In this document: positions 16,346 to 24,663 of the stretch, piece by piece
Position numbering within the stretch: the stretch's first letter is position 1
Layout: the number at the start of each line of letters is the position of its first letter
Assembly: GCA_019455065.1 (NCBI GenBank)
Contig: JACFNC010000008.1
Location: 94,277 to 143,903 of the forward strand
Reading direction: 5' to 3'
Source of the DNA: Rhodospirillales bacterium
Lineage (GTDB): Bacteria > Pseudomonadota > Alphaproteobacteria > Rhodospirillales > Magnetospirillaceae
DNA length: 49,627 nt
Notes under the pieces: generated by a model
Databases searched by the model: none
The model's input: the letters and a program-made list of their open reading frames with translations, nothing else
Told to the model about the DNA's origin: nothing
Translations under genes and position numbers: made by a program

Positions 16346-19300
16346 ATGATTGAGAAAATCCTCGCCTTCGCCGTTCAGAGACGCGTGTTCGTCATCCTCC
16401 TGACGGCGGCGCTTGCCGGGTTTGGGCTGCATTCGATGCGCGCCCTGCCGATCGACGCCGTCCCGGACATCACCAACAACCAGGTGCAGATCAACAGCGA
16501 GGCGCCGGCGCTCTCCCCGTTCGAAGTGGAGCAGCAGGTGACCTTTCCGGTCGAGACGGCCCTGGCGGGCATCCCCGGCCTGAAGTCAACCCGCTCGCTG
16601 TCGCGCAACGGCTTCTCGCAGGTGACGGCCATCTTCGAGGACAAGGTCGACATCTACTTCGCCCGGCAGCAGGTGATGGAGCGCATCGCCGAAGCCAAGG
16701 AATCGCTGCCGCCCGGCGTGGATCCCAGGATGGGCGCCATCTCGACCGGCCTTGGCGAGGTCTACATGTGGACCGTGCGCTATGCCGACAGGTCGGCGAA
16801 GTGGGCCGACGGCAAGCCAGGCTGGCAAAGCGACCGAAGCTACCTGACGCCCGAGGGGCAGCGGCTTGCATCGTCGGACGAGCAGGCCGCCTATCTGCGG
16901 ACGGTGCAGGACTGGATCATCGCGCCCCAGCTGAAATCGGTGCGGGGTGTGGCGGGCGTCGACGCAATCGGCGGCTATGTGAAGCAGTACCACGTGCAGC
17001 CGGACCCGGCGAAGCTGGTGGCGCTCGGGCTCACCTTCGCCGACGTGCTGGAGGCGCTGGAGAAGAACAACGCCAGCGTCGGCGCTGGCTATCTGGAGCG
17101 CAACGGCGAGGGCTATGTGGTGCGTGCCGGAGGGCGCATCGAGAGCGTCGCCGATCTCGGCATGGTCGTGGTGACGACGCATGAGGGCGTGCCAGTCCGC
17201 CTCAAGGACGTAGCTCAGATCGGCTTCGGCCGGGAGCTGCGCTCCGGCAGCGCCAGCGAGGACGGCGAGGAAGTGGTGGTCGGCACGGCCCTGATGCTGA
17301 TCGGCTCCAACAGCCGCACGGTTTCCGCCGCGGTCGACGCCACGATGCAGGAGGTCCGCAAGAGCCTGCCGCCCGGCGTCGAGGCCCAGACCGTGCTCGA
17401 CCGGACACGCCTGGTCAATGCCACGATCGCGACCGTCGCCAAGAACCTCACAGAAGGTGCGCTGCTGGTGATCGGCGTGCTGTTCCTGATGCTCGGCAAC
17501 TTCCGCGCGGCGGTAATCGCGATGCTGGTCATCCCGGTCACCATGCTCATCACGATGAGCGGCATGCTCGAAGGGCGGATCAGCGCCAATCTGATGAGCC
17601 TGGGTGCGCTCGACTTCGGGCTGATCGTCGACGGCGCCGTGATCATCGCGGAGAATTGCTTGCGCAAGCTCGCCGAGCGGCAGCACGCCCTCGACCGGGA
17701 GCTCACGCTTCACGAAAGGCTGGCCGAGGTGATGGCCGCCTCGAAGGAGATGATCCAACCGACCGTGTACGGCCAAGCCATCATCATCCTGGTCTATGTG
17801 CCGCTGCTCACCCTGAGCGGCACCGAAGGCAAGATGTTCGAGCCGATGGCCCTCACGGTCATCATCGCCCTGGTCACCGCCTTCGTGCTGTCGCTGACCT
17901 TCGTCCCCGCCATGATCGCTTTGCTGATCCGCGGCCGGGTCGAGGAGCGCGAAAACCGCATCATGCGCGCCTTAAAGGCGGGGTACGCGCCGCTGCTGTC
18001 GCGCGTCATCGCCCGTCCCGTGCCGGTCGTGGTGGGCGCCGCGGGCCTGTTCGCGGTGGCGCTCCTGATCTTCCTGCGCCTGGGCCAGGAGTTCATCCCG
18101 AGCCTCGATGAAGGCGACGTCGCCATGCATGCGATGCGCATCCCAAGCACGTCCTTGACGCAGTCCCAGGCGATGCAGTCGAAGATCGAGCACACCTTGA
18201 GCGGCTTCCCCGAGGTCGCATTCGTCTACTCGAAGACCGGCACGGCCGAAGCCGCAGCGGACCCGATGCCGCCGAACGTGTCGGACACCTTCATCATCTT
18301 CAGGCCACGCTCCGAATGGCCGGAGCCGGACCTTTCCAAGGCGGAGTTGATCGAGCGGATCGAGTCGGCGGTGTCGAAGCACCCAGGCAATGCCTTCGAG
18401 TTCACCCAGCCCATCCAGATGCGCTTCAACGAGCTTCTGGCGGGCGTTCGCGGCGACATCGCCATCAAGGTGTACGGCGACGAGTTCGGGCCGATGCAGG
18501 GCACGGCTGCCGCGATCGCGGCGGTGCTGCGCCAGGTGCCCGGGGCGACCGACGTCAAGATCGAGCAGGCAACGGGGCTGCCCTTCCTCGACGTCAAGAT
18601 CAATCGAGCCGAGGCCGCCCGCCGGGGCCTGAGCGTCGGCGAGATCCAAGACGTGGTGTCCATCGCCATCGGCGGCCGCGAGGCCGGGATGATGTTCGAG
18701 GGCGACCGCCGCTTCGACATCGTCGTCCGCCTGCCCGAATCGGTGCGCTCGAATCTCGACGCGCTCGAGAACCTGCCGGTGCCGCTGCCGCAGCAGGGCG
18801 CCGACGGCAAGGCGCTGACCATTCCCCTCAAGGACGTGGCGAGTTTCACCTTCACCGAGGGGCCGAACCAGATCAGCCGCGAGAACGGCAAGCGCCGCAT
18901 GGTCGTGCAGGCCAACGTCCGCGGCCGTGACATCGGCTCCGTCGTTACGGAGGCGCAGGAGCGCATCGACGCCCAGGTGAAGCTGCCGCCCGGCTACTGG
19001 CTGGACTGGGGCGGCCAGTTCGAGAACCTGCTCGCGGCCCGCGACCGCCTCAGCGTCGTCGTGCCCGCCTGCTTCGCCCTGATCCTGCTGCTGCTCTACA
19101 GCGCCCTGGGCTCGGTCCGCGACACTCTGATCGTCTTCAGCGGCGTGCCTCTGGCGCTGACCGGCGGCGTGCTGTCGTTGTGGCTGCGCGGCATGCCGTT
19201 CTCCATCACGGCGGGCGTCGGCTTCATCGCGCTGTCGGGCATCGCCGTGCTCAACGGCCTCGTCCTGATCACCTACATCAAGCAACTCGTCGAGGAGGGC

Positions 19301-19573
19301 ATGAATGGCTGGAAGGCGATATACGTCGGCGCTCTGACGCGCCTGCGGCCCGTCGTCATGACCGCGTTGGTTGCCTCGCTGGGCTTCGTCCCGATGGCGC
19401 TGGCGACCGGCACCGGCGCCGAGGTGCAGAAGCCGCTGGCGACCGTGGTGGTCGGCGGACTGATCACTTCGACCCTGCTCACCCTGGTGGTGCTTCCGGC
19501 GCTGTACCGGCTGTTCTCCGGCGTGATGCTCGAGGACCAGCACGAGCGGCATGAAAAAGTGGCTGCGGAGTGA
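16346..19573 (+). CDS. czcA: CzcA-like heavy-metal RND pump (HME family)
   Basis: A 1,075-residue proton-driven inner-membrane pump, full length for HME-RND proteins. Twelve membrane helices in the usual 1+5 / 1+5 plan; TM4 carries 'DFGLIVDGAVIIAEN', with the Asp/Asp/Glu proton-relay pattern of divalent-cation (Co/Zn/Cd) exporters rather than the CusA type. The large periplasmic porter loops and 'ALDFGL', 'FVPMALATGTGAEVQKPLA' (TM11-12) are family typical. AGGAGAGGG precedes the ATG. It exports metal from periplasm or cytoplasm through CzcB and CzcC. The stop overlaps the upstream possible start of the next gene. Confidence 0.93.
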   Translation: MIEKILAFAVQRRVFVILLTAALAGFGLHSMRALPIDAVPDITNNQVQINSEAPALSPFEVEQQVTFPVETALAGIPGLKSTRSLSRNGFSQVTAIFEDKVDIYFARQQVMERIAEAKESLPPGVDPRMGAISTGLGEVYMWTVRYADRSAKWADGKPGWQSDRSYLTPEGQRLASSDEQAAYLRTVQDWIIAPQLKSVRGVAGVDAIGGYVKQYHVQPDPAKLVALGLTFADVLEALEKNNASVGAGYLERNGEGYVVRAGGRIESVADLGMVVVTTHEGVPVRLKDVAQIGFGRELRSGSASEDGEEVVVGTALMLIGSNSRTVSAAVDATMQEVRKSLPPGVEAQTVLDRTRLVNATIATVAKNLTEGALLVIGVLFLMLGNFRAAVIAMLVIPVTMLITMSGMLEGRISANLMSLGALDFGLIVDGAVIIAENCLRKLAERQHALDRELTLHERLAEVMAASKEMIQPTVYGQAIIILVYVPLLTLSGTEGKMFEPMALTVIIALVTAFVLSLTFVPAMIALLIRGRVEERENRIMRALKAGYAPLLSRVIARPVPVVVGAAGLFAVALLIFLRLGQEFIPSLDEGDVAMHAMRIPSTSLTQSQAMQSKIEHTLSGFPEVAFVYSKTGTAEAAADPMPPNVSDTFIIFRPRSEWPEPDLSKAELIERIESAVSKHPGNAFEFTQPIQMRFNELLAGVRGDIAIKVYGDEFGPMQGTAAAIAAVLRQVPGATDVKIEQATGLPFLDVKINRAEAARRGLSVGEIQDVVSIAIGGREAGMMFEGDRRFDIVVRLPESVRSNLDALENLPVPLPQQGADGKALTIPLKDVASFTFTEGPNQISRENGKRRMVVQANVRGRDIGSVVTEAQERIDAQVKLPPGYWLDWGGQFENLLAARDRLSVVVPACFALILLLLYSALGSVRDTLIVFSGVPLALTGGVLSLWLRGMPFSITAGVGFIALSGIAVLNGLVLITYIKQLVEEGMNGWKAIYVGALTRLRPVVMTALVASLGFVPMALATGTGAEVQKPLATVVVGGLITSTLLTLVVLPALYRLFSGVMLEDQHERHEKVAAE

Positions 19574-19578
19574 CCTGG

Positions 19579-20268
19579 ATGAAGAGAGTATTCGTCGCAG
19601 CCATGGCAGTTGGTGTGTTGGCGGGCTTCAATTCGCCGGCTGCCAGCGCGGAAGCGGGCTGCACCGACCTGCCGAGTTCAAAGCTGCAGGTCATTCGGGT
19701 GTTCGGCGACACGTCCGTGAAGGTGGTCGCCGGCGCCCAGGAGCTGGAAAAAATGGCCCGTCAGCAGGGCGTCGGCACTGATGGGCTTAAAGACCATCCG
19801 GTTCTGCTAAGTCCTTCGAAGATTGTCTGGAGCGTCAAGATCACGCACCGCTTCGTTCGGAAAGGCAACCAGTTCTGTGCAGCACCGGAAGCGGTCGACA
19901 TCCTCGTCGGGTTCGGCCCGCGGACAGCCATAATGGCGCGCGAGGCGGCCGAAATCGGCTGTTTGAAGCGCGAGTTGATCGCCCACCACAGGAAGCACAT
20001 CGAAGCCGGGGACACGGCGCTCGCCGCGCTCCTGCCGAACACGGAGGGTACTGTCGGCCGGGCGCTCAAAGATGCCAAGCAGACGCCCTTCAGCACAATG
20101 GAGGAAGCCCGACAGAACTTCGTCTCTGCGGTCAGCACCGTCCTGGACGAGGTTATGAGAGGTATTCAGGCGGATGTGGCGTCTATGGAGAAACGCATCG
20201 ATGGCGAGGAGGAACTCCGGCGCATCGCCTCCTGCGGACGCGCACAGACGGACCGGAGGACATTGTAA
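19579..20268 (+). CDS. Secreted protein of unknown function at the end of the czc operon
   Basis: A 229-residue protein with a signal peptide (about 1-24, ASAEA). Four or five cysteines are spaced for disulfides (GCTD, FCAAP, GCLK, SCGR). A His/Glu cluster 'LIAHHRKHIEAGDTAL' (about residues 135-150) could bind a metal and loosely resembles the active helix of DUF922-type secreted proteins, but no exact HExxH is present. I cannot assign the family with confidence. The ATG at 19579 has GGAG eight bases upstream; a GTG at 19570 overlaps the czcA stop. It appears co-transcribed with czcA. Confidence 0.6.
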   Translation: MKRVFVAAMAVGVLAGFNSPAASAEAGCTDLPSSKLQVIRVFGDTSVKVVAGAQELEKMARQQGVGTDGLKDHPVLLSPSKIVWSVKITHRFVRKGNQFCAAPEAVDILVGFGPRTAIMAREAAEIGCLKRELIAHHRKHIEAGDTALAALLPNTEGTVGRALKDAKQTPFSTMEEARQNFVSAVSTVLDEVMRGIQADVASMEKRIDGEEELRRIASCGRAQTDRRTL

Positions 20269-20293
20269 GAGTGCTGACAGTAAGGATGATCAC

Positions 20294-20482
20294 ATGAAGA
20301 TGATGCTGATGATCACGGCGGCTCTGGTCTTGTCCGGCTGCTCCACTCGGCAAGACTATCTGGCGCGCGACCGTGCCACCTGCACGGAGATTGGCTTTGC
20401 CGCTGGCTCCGCCCCTCATAACGATTGCGTGCTGGAACTGCAAGCCGCCCGTCTGCAAGGCCGAAGTCACCATCACTGGTAA
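20294..20482 (+). CDS. Small lipoprotein with a histidine tail
   Basis: A 62-residue lipoprotein: hydrophobic signal segment and lipobox LSGC (Cys about 16), then a short mature part with two further Cys and a C-terminal 'RSHHHW' that could bind metal. AGGA lies just upstream of the ATG. It is the last gene of the metal island; the prophage lysis genes begin 37 bases after its stop on the other strand, so it marks the left host-prophage boundary. If lipoprotein processing depends on the lspA copy at 11755, the broken lspA would matter, though a housekeeping lspA presumably exists elsewhere. Confidence 0.65.
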   Translation: MKMMLMITAALVLSGCSTRQDYLARDRATCTEIGFAAGSAPHNDCVLELQAARLQGRSHHHW

Positions 20483-20518
20483 TGTTGCTTCTCATGAGCC
20501 TGCCCCTCCCAGCCGTCT

Positions 20519-20758
20519 TCAGCTTGATCCACCGGCACAAGCCCGCGCCTGGTCCCGCATCACCTGGTAGTCCGCCAGCATCTGCTCGATCGCCGAGCCA
20601 TCCGGCAGCAGTTCCAGTTCCGCCGCCGCCCGCACCAGGAACTCCCGGCTGTACGCCGGGACCGGCGGGCACGGTCCGTCAGAAGCTGCCGTCGCGCAGC
20701 CGCCGAGCAAGATCATCGCGATCGCGAGGACGGCGCGTGGCGGCTTCCAGTTGGGCAT
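20519..20758 (-). CDS. o-spanin-like lipoprotein (Rz1 type)
   Basis: A 79-residue lipoprotein: N-terminal hydrophobic segment with lipobox LLGGC near residues 17-21, then a short Pro-containing mature region (PCPPVPAYS) and a helical tail. It overlaps the i-spanin-like gene by 80 bases in a different frame, the nested/overlapping arrangement typical of Rz/Rz1 pairs. It would sit in the outer membrane and, with the i-spanin, fuse inner and outer membranes in the last step of lysis. Confidence 0.75.
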   Translation of the reverse strand: MPNWKPPRAVLAIAMILLGGCATAASDGPCPPVPAYSREFLVRAAAELELLPDGSAIEQMLADYQVMRDQARACAGGSS

Positions 20759-20918
20759 GTTGCACCTCGATCGTGGTTTTCATGCGTTCGACCCGCTCGG
20801 CGTTGCGGCCGGCCTGTCTGGCGCCGAACAGCAGCGCCGCGACCGCGCCGGCGGCGGCCAGCCAGCCGAGCAGGGTCAGGGCGTGGCGGAGCAGGAACGG
20901 CTGGAGCAGCGCCCACAT
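20679..20918 (-). CDS. i-spanin-like protein (Rz type)
   Basis: A 79-residue protein with an N-terminal membrane anchor (about residues 12-32, 'ALTLLGWLAAAGAVAALLFG') and a charged helical periplasmic tail able to form a coiled coil ('NAERVERMKTTIEVQHAQLEAATRR'). Topology and overlap with the lipoprotein gene point to an inner-membrane spanin; it is short for the class. It lies between the lysin and o-spanin genes. Confidence 0.7.
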   Translation of the reverse strand: MWALLQPFLLRHALTLLGWLAAAGAVAALLFGARQAGRNAERVERMKTTIEVQHAQLEAATRRPRDRDDLARRLRDGSF

Positions 20919-20973
20919 CAGCGCAGCCCCCTGCCGCGCATGGCGCGGCGATCCAAAACAGTGAGGGGGCTGC

Positions 20974-21651
20974 TCATCGCAGCCCCCGACGGTGGTCGTC
21001 GATGCGCGCCCACAGCATCACGCCGAGCCCGAGCAGGGTCACTGCGAGCAGTGCCCATTTGGCGGCGTCGAGCGTCGGCGCCAGGTCGGCCAGGGTGTCC
21101 TGGGCCGGGCCGATGGCCTGCTGCAGGGCGTCGACGGCGGCGATGCCGATGGTGCCGGTGGCGGCGGCCCGGCCGCCCTTGACGGTGCGGCTCGCCGACA
21201 GCGGCTTCTCGGGCGGCAGCACGCCGGCGCGGGCCAGCGCCGCGTCGATCTCGGCGTCGGTGTAGGGCTGGCAGCCGTTCTCCATGCGGATCATCGCCAG
21301 CAGCACCGGCTTCAGATGCGCGGCGCGATGGAGGTCGAGCGGCTGGTCGGGGCCGAAGCCACTCTCGCGGCTGACGAAGCCTACGTAGCGAGCGGTGTCG
21401 TTCTCGGACGGCGGCGCCCACAGCGCCACCAGCCGGGCGATGCTGTCCGCGCCGCGGCGGTCGTGGTGGGCGATGATCAGCACGGCGGCGGCGCGCAGGC
21501 CCCAGATCGCCGTCTCGAACTGCTCGAACGCGCCGTCGCCGTTCTCGGCCGGCGGCACCCGGCCCTGCCACTTGTTGGCCGGGTTCAGGCGGATGTTGAG
21601 CGGGTTGTGATTGCGGATGCCGCGCGGCGGCGGCGCGGAAGCGACCGGCAT
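20974..21651 (-). CDS. Phage lysin of the structural protein P5 type with C-terminal membrane segment
   Basis: A 225-residue protein. The N-terminal domain 'RGIRNHNPLNIR...W.G' with 'GAFEQFETAIWGLRAAAVLI', 'LVALWAPPSENDTARYVGFV' is the P5/lytic transglycosylase-like pattern found in many phages. A C-terminal hydrophobic helix ('AKWALLAVTLLGLGVMLWARI', about 195-215) would tether it to the membrane, which is unusual for a simple soluble endolysin. It would degrade peptidoglycan during lysis. It sits between holin and spanins; the ATG at 21651 gives the family start. Confidence 0.75.
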   Translation of the reverse strand: MPVASAPPPRGIRNHNPLNIRLNPANKWQGRVPPAENGDGAFEQFETAIWGLRAAAVLIIAHHDRRGADSIARLVALWAPPSENDTARYVGFVSRESGFGPDQPLDLHRAAHLKPVLLAMIRMENGCQPYTDAEIDAALARAGVLPPEKPLSASRTVKGGRAAATGTIGIAAVDALQQAIGPAQDTLADLAPTLDAAKWALLAVTLLGLGVMLWARIDDHRRGLR

Positions 21652-21692
21652 GGGATGTCTCCGGGTGGGTGGTTGAGGATGGGGAAAGGCGA

Positions 21693-22022
21693 TCAGCCGT
21701 CGGCGTCGCGGATGCCGGCCTTGCGTTCGGCCCAGACCTGGACGGCCTCGATGGTGCGCGGCCCGAGATAGGACACCGCGGCGATAAAGCCGGCGGCAGT
21801 CATGCCGGTCAGCTGCAGCCACTCGGCGGCGCCGCCGGCGACCACGCCCATGCCGATGGCGATCATCAGCTCCCAGACCAGCTTCCACGACCAGAAGCGG
21901 CGTCGGCCCTGGCGCACCAGATTGGCGTGGTACAGGCCGCGGCCGATCAGCGCCCACCACAGGGCCCAGACGAAGCCGGCCAGCGTCTGCTGCATCTCCG
22001 GCGGAAGATGGCGCCAGGGCAT
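21693..22022 (-). CDS. Phage holin, LydA/superfamily III-like
   Basis: A 109-residue membrane protein with three hydrophobic segments (about 12-32, 48-68, 70-90) and a charged C-terminus. 'EMQQTLAGFVWALWWALIGRGLYHANLVRQGRRRFWSWKLVWEL' resembles LydA-type holins. It would form the pores that trigger lysis. AAAGGA lies upstream of ATG 22022. It is followed immediately by the lysin gene. Confidence 0.75.
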   Translation of the reverse strand: MPWRHLPPEMQQTLAGFVWALWWALIGRGLYHANLVRQGRRRFWSWKLVWELMIAIGMGVVAGGAAEWLQLTGMTAAGFIAAVSYLGPRTIEAVQVWAERKAGIRDADG

Positions 22023-22069
22023 GGGAGGTCCTTTCGTGAAGGGAGGCGGACTCGGGCCAGTCGGACGGA

Positions 22070-23020
22070 TCAGCCGCGCAGCAGTTCCACCAGGACGCTC
22101 TGCAGGGTAATGCCGTTGCTGCCGGTGCCGGCGGTGCCCCACTGCGCCGTAACCGTGACGGTCTGCGCCTGGGCGAAGTCGAGGCTGCCGGTGAAGGGCG
22201 CGGCGGCGTTGGTGCCGAAGCTCGACAGGGCCGTCGGCTTGCCGACCTGGGCGTTCAGGGCGTCGCGGTTGGCGATCTGGGCCTGCGCCGACAGGCTGGC
22301 CGTGGTGGTGGCCGAGCCGGAGAACACCAGCGTGCCGCCGACGCGGATGCGCATCGTCTTGCTGGTGGCGCTGTTGGGGTAGGACCACACCGCGGTCACC
22401 CGCAGCATATCGTTGGGGCCGAGCGTGTCGGCCGGGATGGCGAGGCTGTAGAGCGTGGCCTCGGCGGTGTCGGCATCGGTCTTGGTGGCGGCGGTGTGCT
22501 GCCGCCCCAGCACCTCGACCGGGGTGAGATAGGTCCAGCGCGCCGCGGCGGGAGCGTTGCCGCGGCACAGCCACATCAGGTCGCGGGCGCTGTTGTACCA
22601 GAGCTGGCCCAGCGGATAGCCGTCGTCGGTGGCGTCGGGGTCGCGGGTCGTGGCGACGGTCTGCGGCAGGTTGGCGACCAGGGCCACCTCGCGCCAGGTG
22701 GCGGCATCGCGCAGGAACAGCCTGGCTTCGTCGGCCACCCAGATGGCCATGCCGACGGGCGGCACGACGAAGACCCAGGCGCCGGCCTGGAACACGGCGA
22801 GATTGCCCGACTGCCCAGCCCAGGCGCCGCCGGCGGCGGCGGCGACGAGGTAGACGTCACCCTCGGCCGGGCTCGCCGGCGCCACCGCCAGGTCGCGGTC
22901 GCGCGCGTTCACATGCGCCAGGCAATCGAGCAGCGACAGGGCCTGGTTGTGAGTGATTTCCTTCTGCGCCTGGCTGGCGACGAGATATGGCAGGCCAAGG
23001 CGCGGCGTCTGGTCGGTCAT
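22070..23020 (-). CDS. DUF2793 tail-fibre or tail-tip protein
   Basis: A 316-residue protein beginning 'TPRLGLPYLVASQAQKEITHNQALSLLD', the recognisable DUF2793 N-terminus found downstream of hub genes in alphaproteobacterial prophages and GTAs. The N-terminal 110 residues presumably attach it to the tail; the C-terminal part (about 170-316) is Thr/Ala/Ser-rich and beta-rich, consistent with a receptor-binding head. Its start overlaps the hub stop (ATGA). It probably contributes to host attachment. Confidence 0.8.
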   Translation of the reverse strand: MTDQTPRLGLPYLVASQAQKEITHNQALSLLDCLAHVNARDRDLAVAPASPAEGDVYLVAAAAGGAWAGQSGNLAVFQAGAWVFVVPPVGMAIWVADEARLFLRDAATWREVALVANLPQTVATTRDPDATDDGYPLGQLWYNSARDLMWLCRGNAPAAARWTYLTPVEVLGRQHTAATKTDADTAEATLYSLAIPADTLGPNDMLRVTAVWSYPNSATSKTMRIRVGGTLVFSGSATTTASLSAQAQIANRDALNAQVGKPTALSSFGTNAAAPFTGSLDFAQAQTVTVTAQWGTAGTGSNGITLQSVLVELLRG

Positions 23021-24663
23021 AGGCTGGCCTCCGCGGGCAGGCCGCGCCCGACGCGGGCGCTGACCTGGTAAACCCGAACGGCGAGTGCGGTCTGCGGCGC
23101 GCCGAAATCGGCGATCTGCTGCGCCGCGCTGTAGGTGGCGGACGGCGCCGTCAGGCCGAAGAAGGAGCGTTTGACGCCGCCACCGTCGAGGATCTCGACG
23201 TCGTACTGCTCGCGTTCCTCGGCCAGTGGCACATCGGTGCCGTCGCTCCAGCCGCCGCCGATGCGCGTCCGCCGCACCCAGGACAGCAGCCAGTCGTCGC
23301 CGCTGCGGCGGCCGCGCACATGGCAGGGGGCGTAGGGCTTCATGCTGGTGCCGCGGAAGGTGAAGGGAATGCCGGCCTGGCTGTCCTGCGCCAGGCCGAC
23401 GGTGATGCCCTTGAACTGCCGTTCCCGGCCGAGGACGGACAGCGCGAGCGGCACCCGCACGATGTCGTAGGAAGTGAGCAGCAGGAAGGCCTCGCCGGCG
23501 CCGTGGCCGGCGATGGCGTGCTGGCTGCCCCGGCGGCCGCGCAGCAGGCCCGACAGCAGGTAGGTGTCCGGCGCGGTCAGCACCGCGTCGCGGAACTGGA
23601 TGATCTCGCGCCCGACCAGGGCGGCGTTGGCGCCGTTCAGCACCGCCGCCCGGCCGCGGCTCTCCAACTGGCCGTGGTTCAGCGTGACGGTCAGGCTGGC
23701 GGCCTCGTCCCAGACATGGGCGGGGCCGGCGCCCAGCACCGTCTGGCAGGTGCCCCAGGTCGCCGGCCCGCGCAGATCGGCCAGCGCCTGGAAGCTGGCG
23801 CCGTCGTCGCTGGACAGGTAGAGCACCGCCCCCCGCCAGCGGTAGCCGGTGTCGGCGCCGAGGAAGGACGCCGCGACGTAGATGCCGCTGTCGTCGTCCT
23901 CGTCGCGCAGTGCCGGCAGATCCAGCAGGAACAGCACGGTGTCCGGGATCACGCGGAACACGTTGCCGCGGCCGATGTCCGCGCCCTCGGACTCCGAGGT
24001 CAGCACCTCGGGATCGTCCGGGACGGCCTCCATGCGGACCAGCAGGCCCGAGGCGTCCGTCTTGAGGATGCGCAGGGTGCGCGTGGTGCCGGCGGCGGTA
24101 ACGGTCACGACGTCGCCGGGCTGCACCCAGGCGAAGCGCGCCGTGGTCTGGAAGGTGACCGCCTCGCGCTGCACCCAGGCGTCATACAGCAGGGCGTCCG
24201 CCAGCCGGCGGGCCTGCTGGTCACCGATGGCCAGGGGCAGGTTCACCGTCATGGCGTTGACGGTGTTTCCGACCATGCGCCTGGCCGACTGCGTGCCGGA
24301 CCCCCAATCGGCGGAGCGGGCGACGTATGCCACCTCGACGCGCCTGGGCAGGTCGGCTTCCTGCGACCTGGTGAGCATCAGCGTGGCCGACCCGGTGGCC
24401 GTGTCCATCGGCACCAGATCGTCCTCCCCGATTGTGGCCACCGGATCGCCGCCGCGCGGGGTGAAGCGGACCTTGCCGTCCCCCTCGGCCACGTCCAGCA
24501 TGAACGCCACCAGCAAAGGTTCCAGGCTTGCGCGGGCCGTGCCGAAGCTGGTCACGATCATGCCGTCCAGCTTGCCGTAGACGGCGGAGACGTCGATGTC
24601 GGTACCCGGGTCGAGCCCGGCACGTTGCGACAGATCGGCAATCAGCGTGCGAACGTCAGGCAT
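23017..24663 (-). CDS. Tail hub protein, C-terminal part (GTA gp15-like)
   Basis: A 548-residue protein equivalent to the C-terminal half of the long hub/host-specificity protein. 'VRTLIADLSQRAGLDPGTDIDVSAVYGKLDGMIV' and 'ASLEPLLVAFMLDVAEGDGKVRFTPRGG' are the usual start of the phage-tail domain after the N-terminal/TIM-barrel region. Later come 'PGDVVTVT', 'LLSGLLRGRRGSQHAIAGHGAGEAFLLL' and a fibronectin-like end. Its N-terminus starts where the ordinary single-chain hub would still be mid-protein, so with the gene at 26041-27678 it forms a split hub. The ATG overlaps the lyase-like gene by 8 bases. Confidence 0.85.
   Translation of the reverse strand: MPDVRTLIADLSQRAGLDPGTDIDVSAVYGKLDGMIVTSFGTARASLEPLLVAFMLDVAEGDGKVRFTPRGGDPVATIGEDDLVPMDTATGSATLMLTRSQEADLPRRVEVAYVARSADWGSGTQSARRMVGNTVNAMTVNLPLAIGDQQARRLADALLYDAWVQREAVTFQTTARFAWVQPGDVVTVTAAGTTRTLRILKTDASGLLVRMEAVPDDPEVLTSESEGADIGRGNVFRVIPDTVLFLLDLPALRDEDDDSGIYVAASFLGADTGYRWRGAVLYLSSDDGASFQALADLRGPATWGTCQTVLGAGPAHVWDEAASLTVTLNHGQLESRGRAAVLNGANAALVGREIIQFRDAVLTAPDTYLLSGLLRGRRGSQHAIAGHGAGEAFLLLTSYDIVRVPLALSVLGRERQFKGITVGLAQDSQAGIPFTFRGTSMKPYAPCHVRGRRSGDDWLLSWVRRTRIGGGWSDGTDVPLAEEREQYDVEILDGGGVKRSFFGLTAPSATYSAAQQIADFGAPQTALAVRVYQVSARVGRGLPAEASL

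Noticed and set aside
17972-19552. 526-codon antisense frame within czcA
   Set aside because: Asp/His/Gln/Arg-rich shadow typical of high-GC genes; czcA is unequivocal on the other strand.
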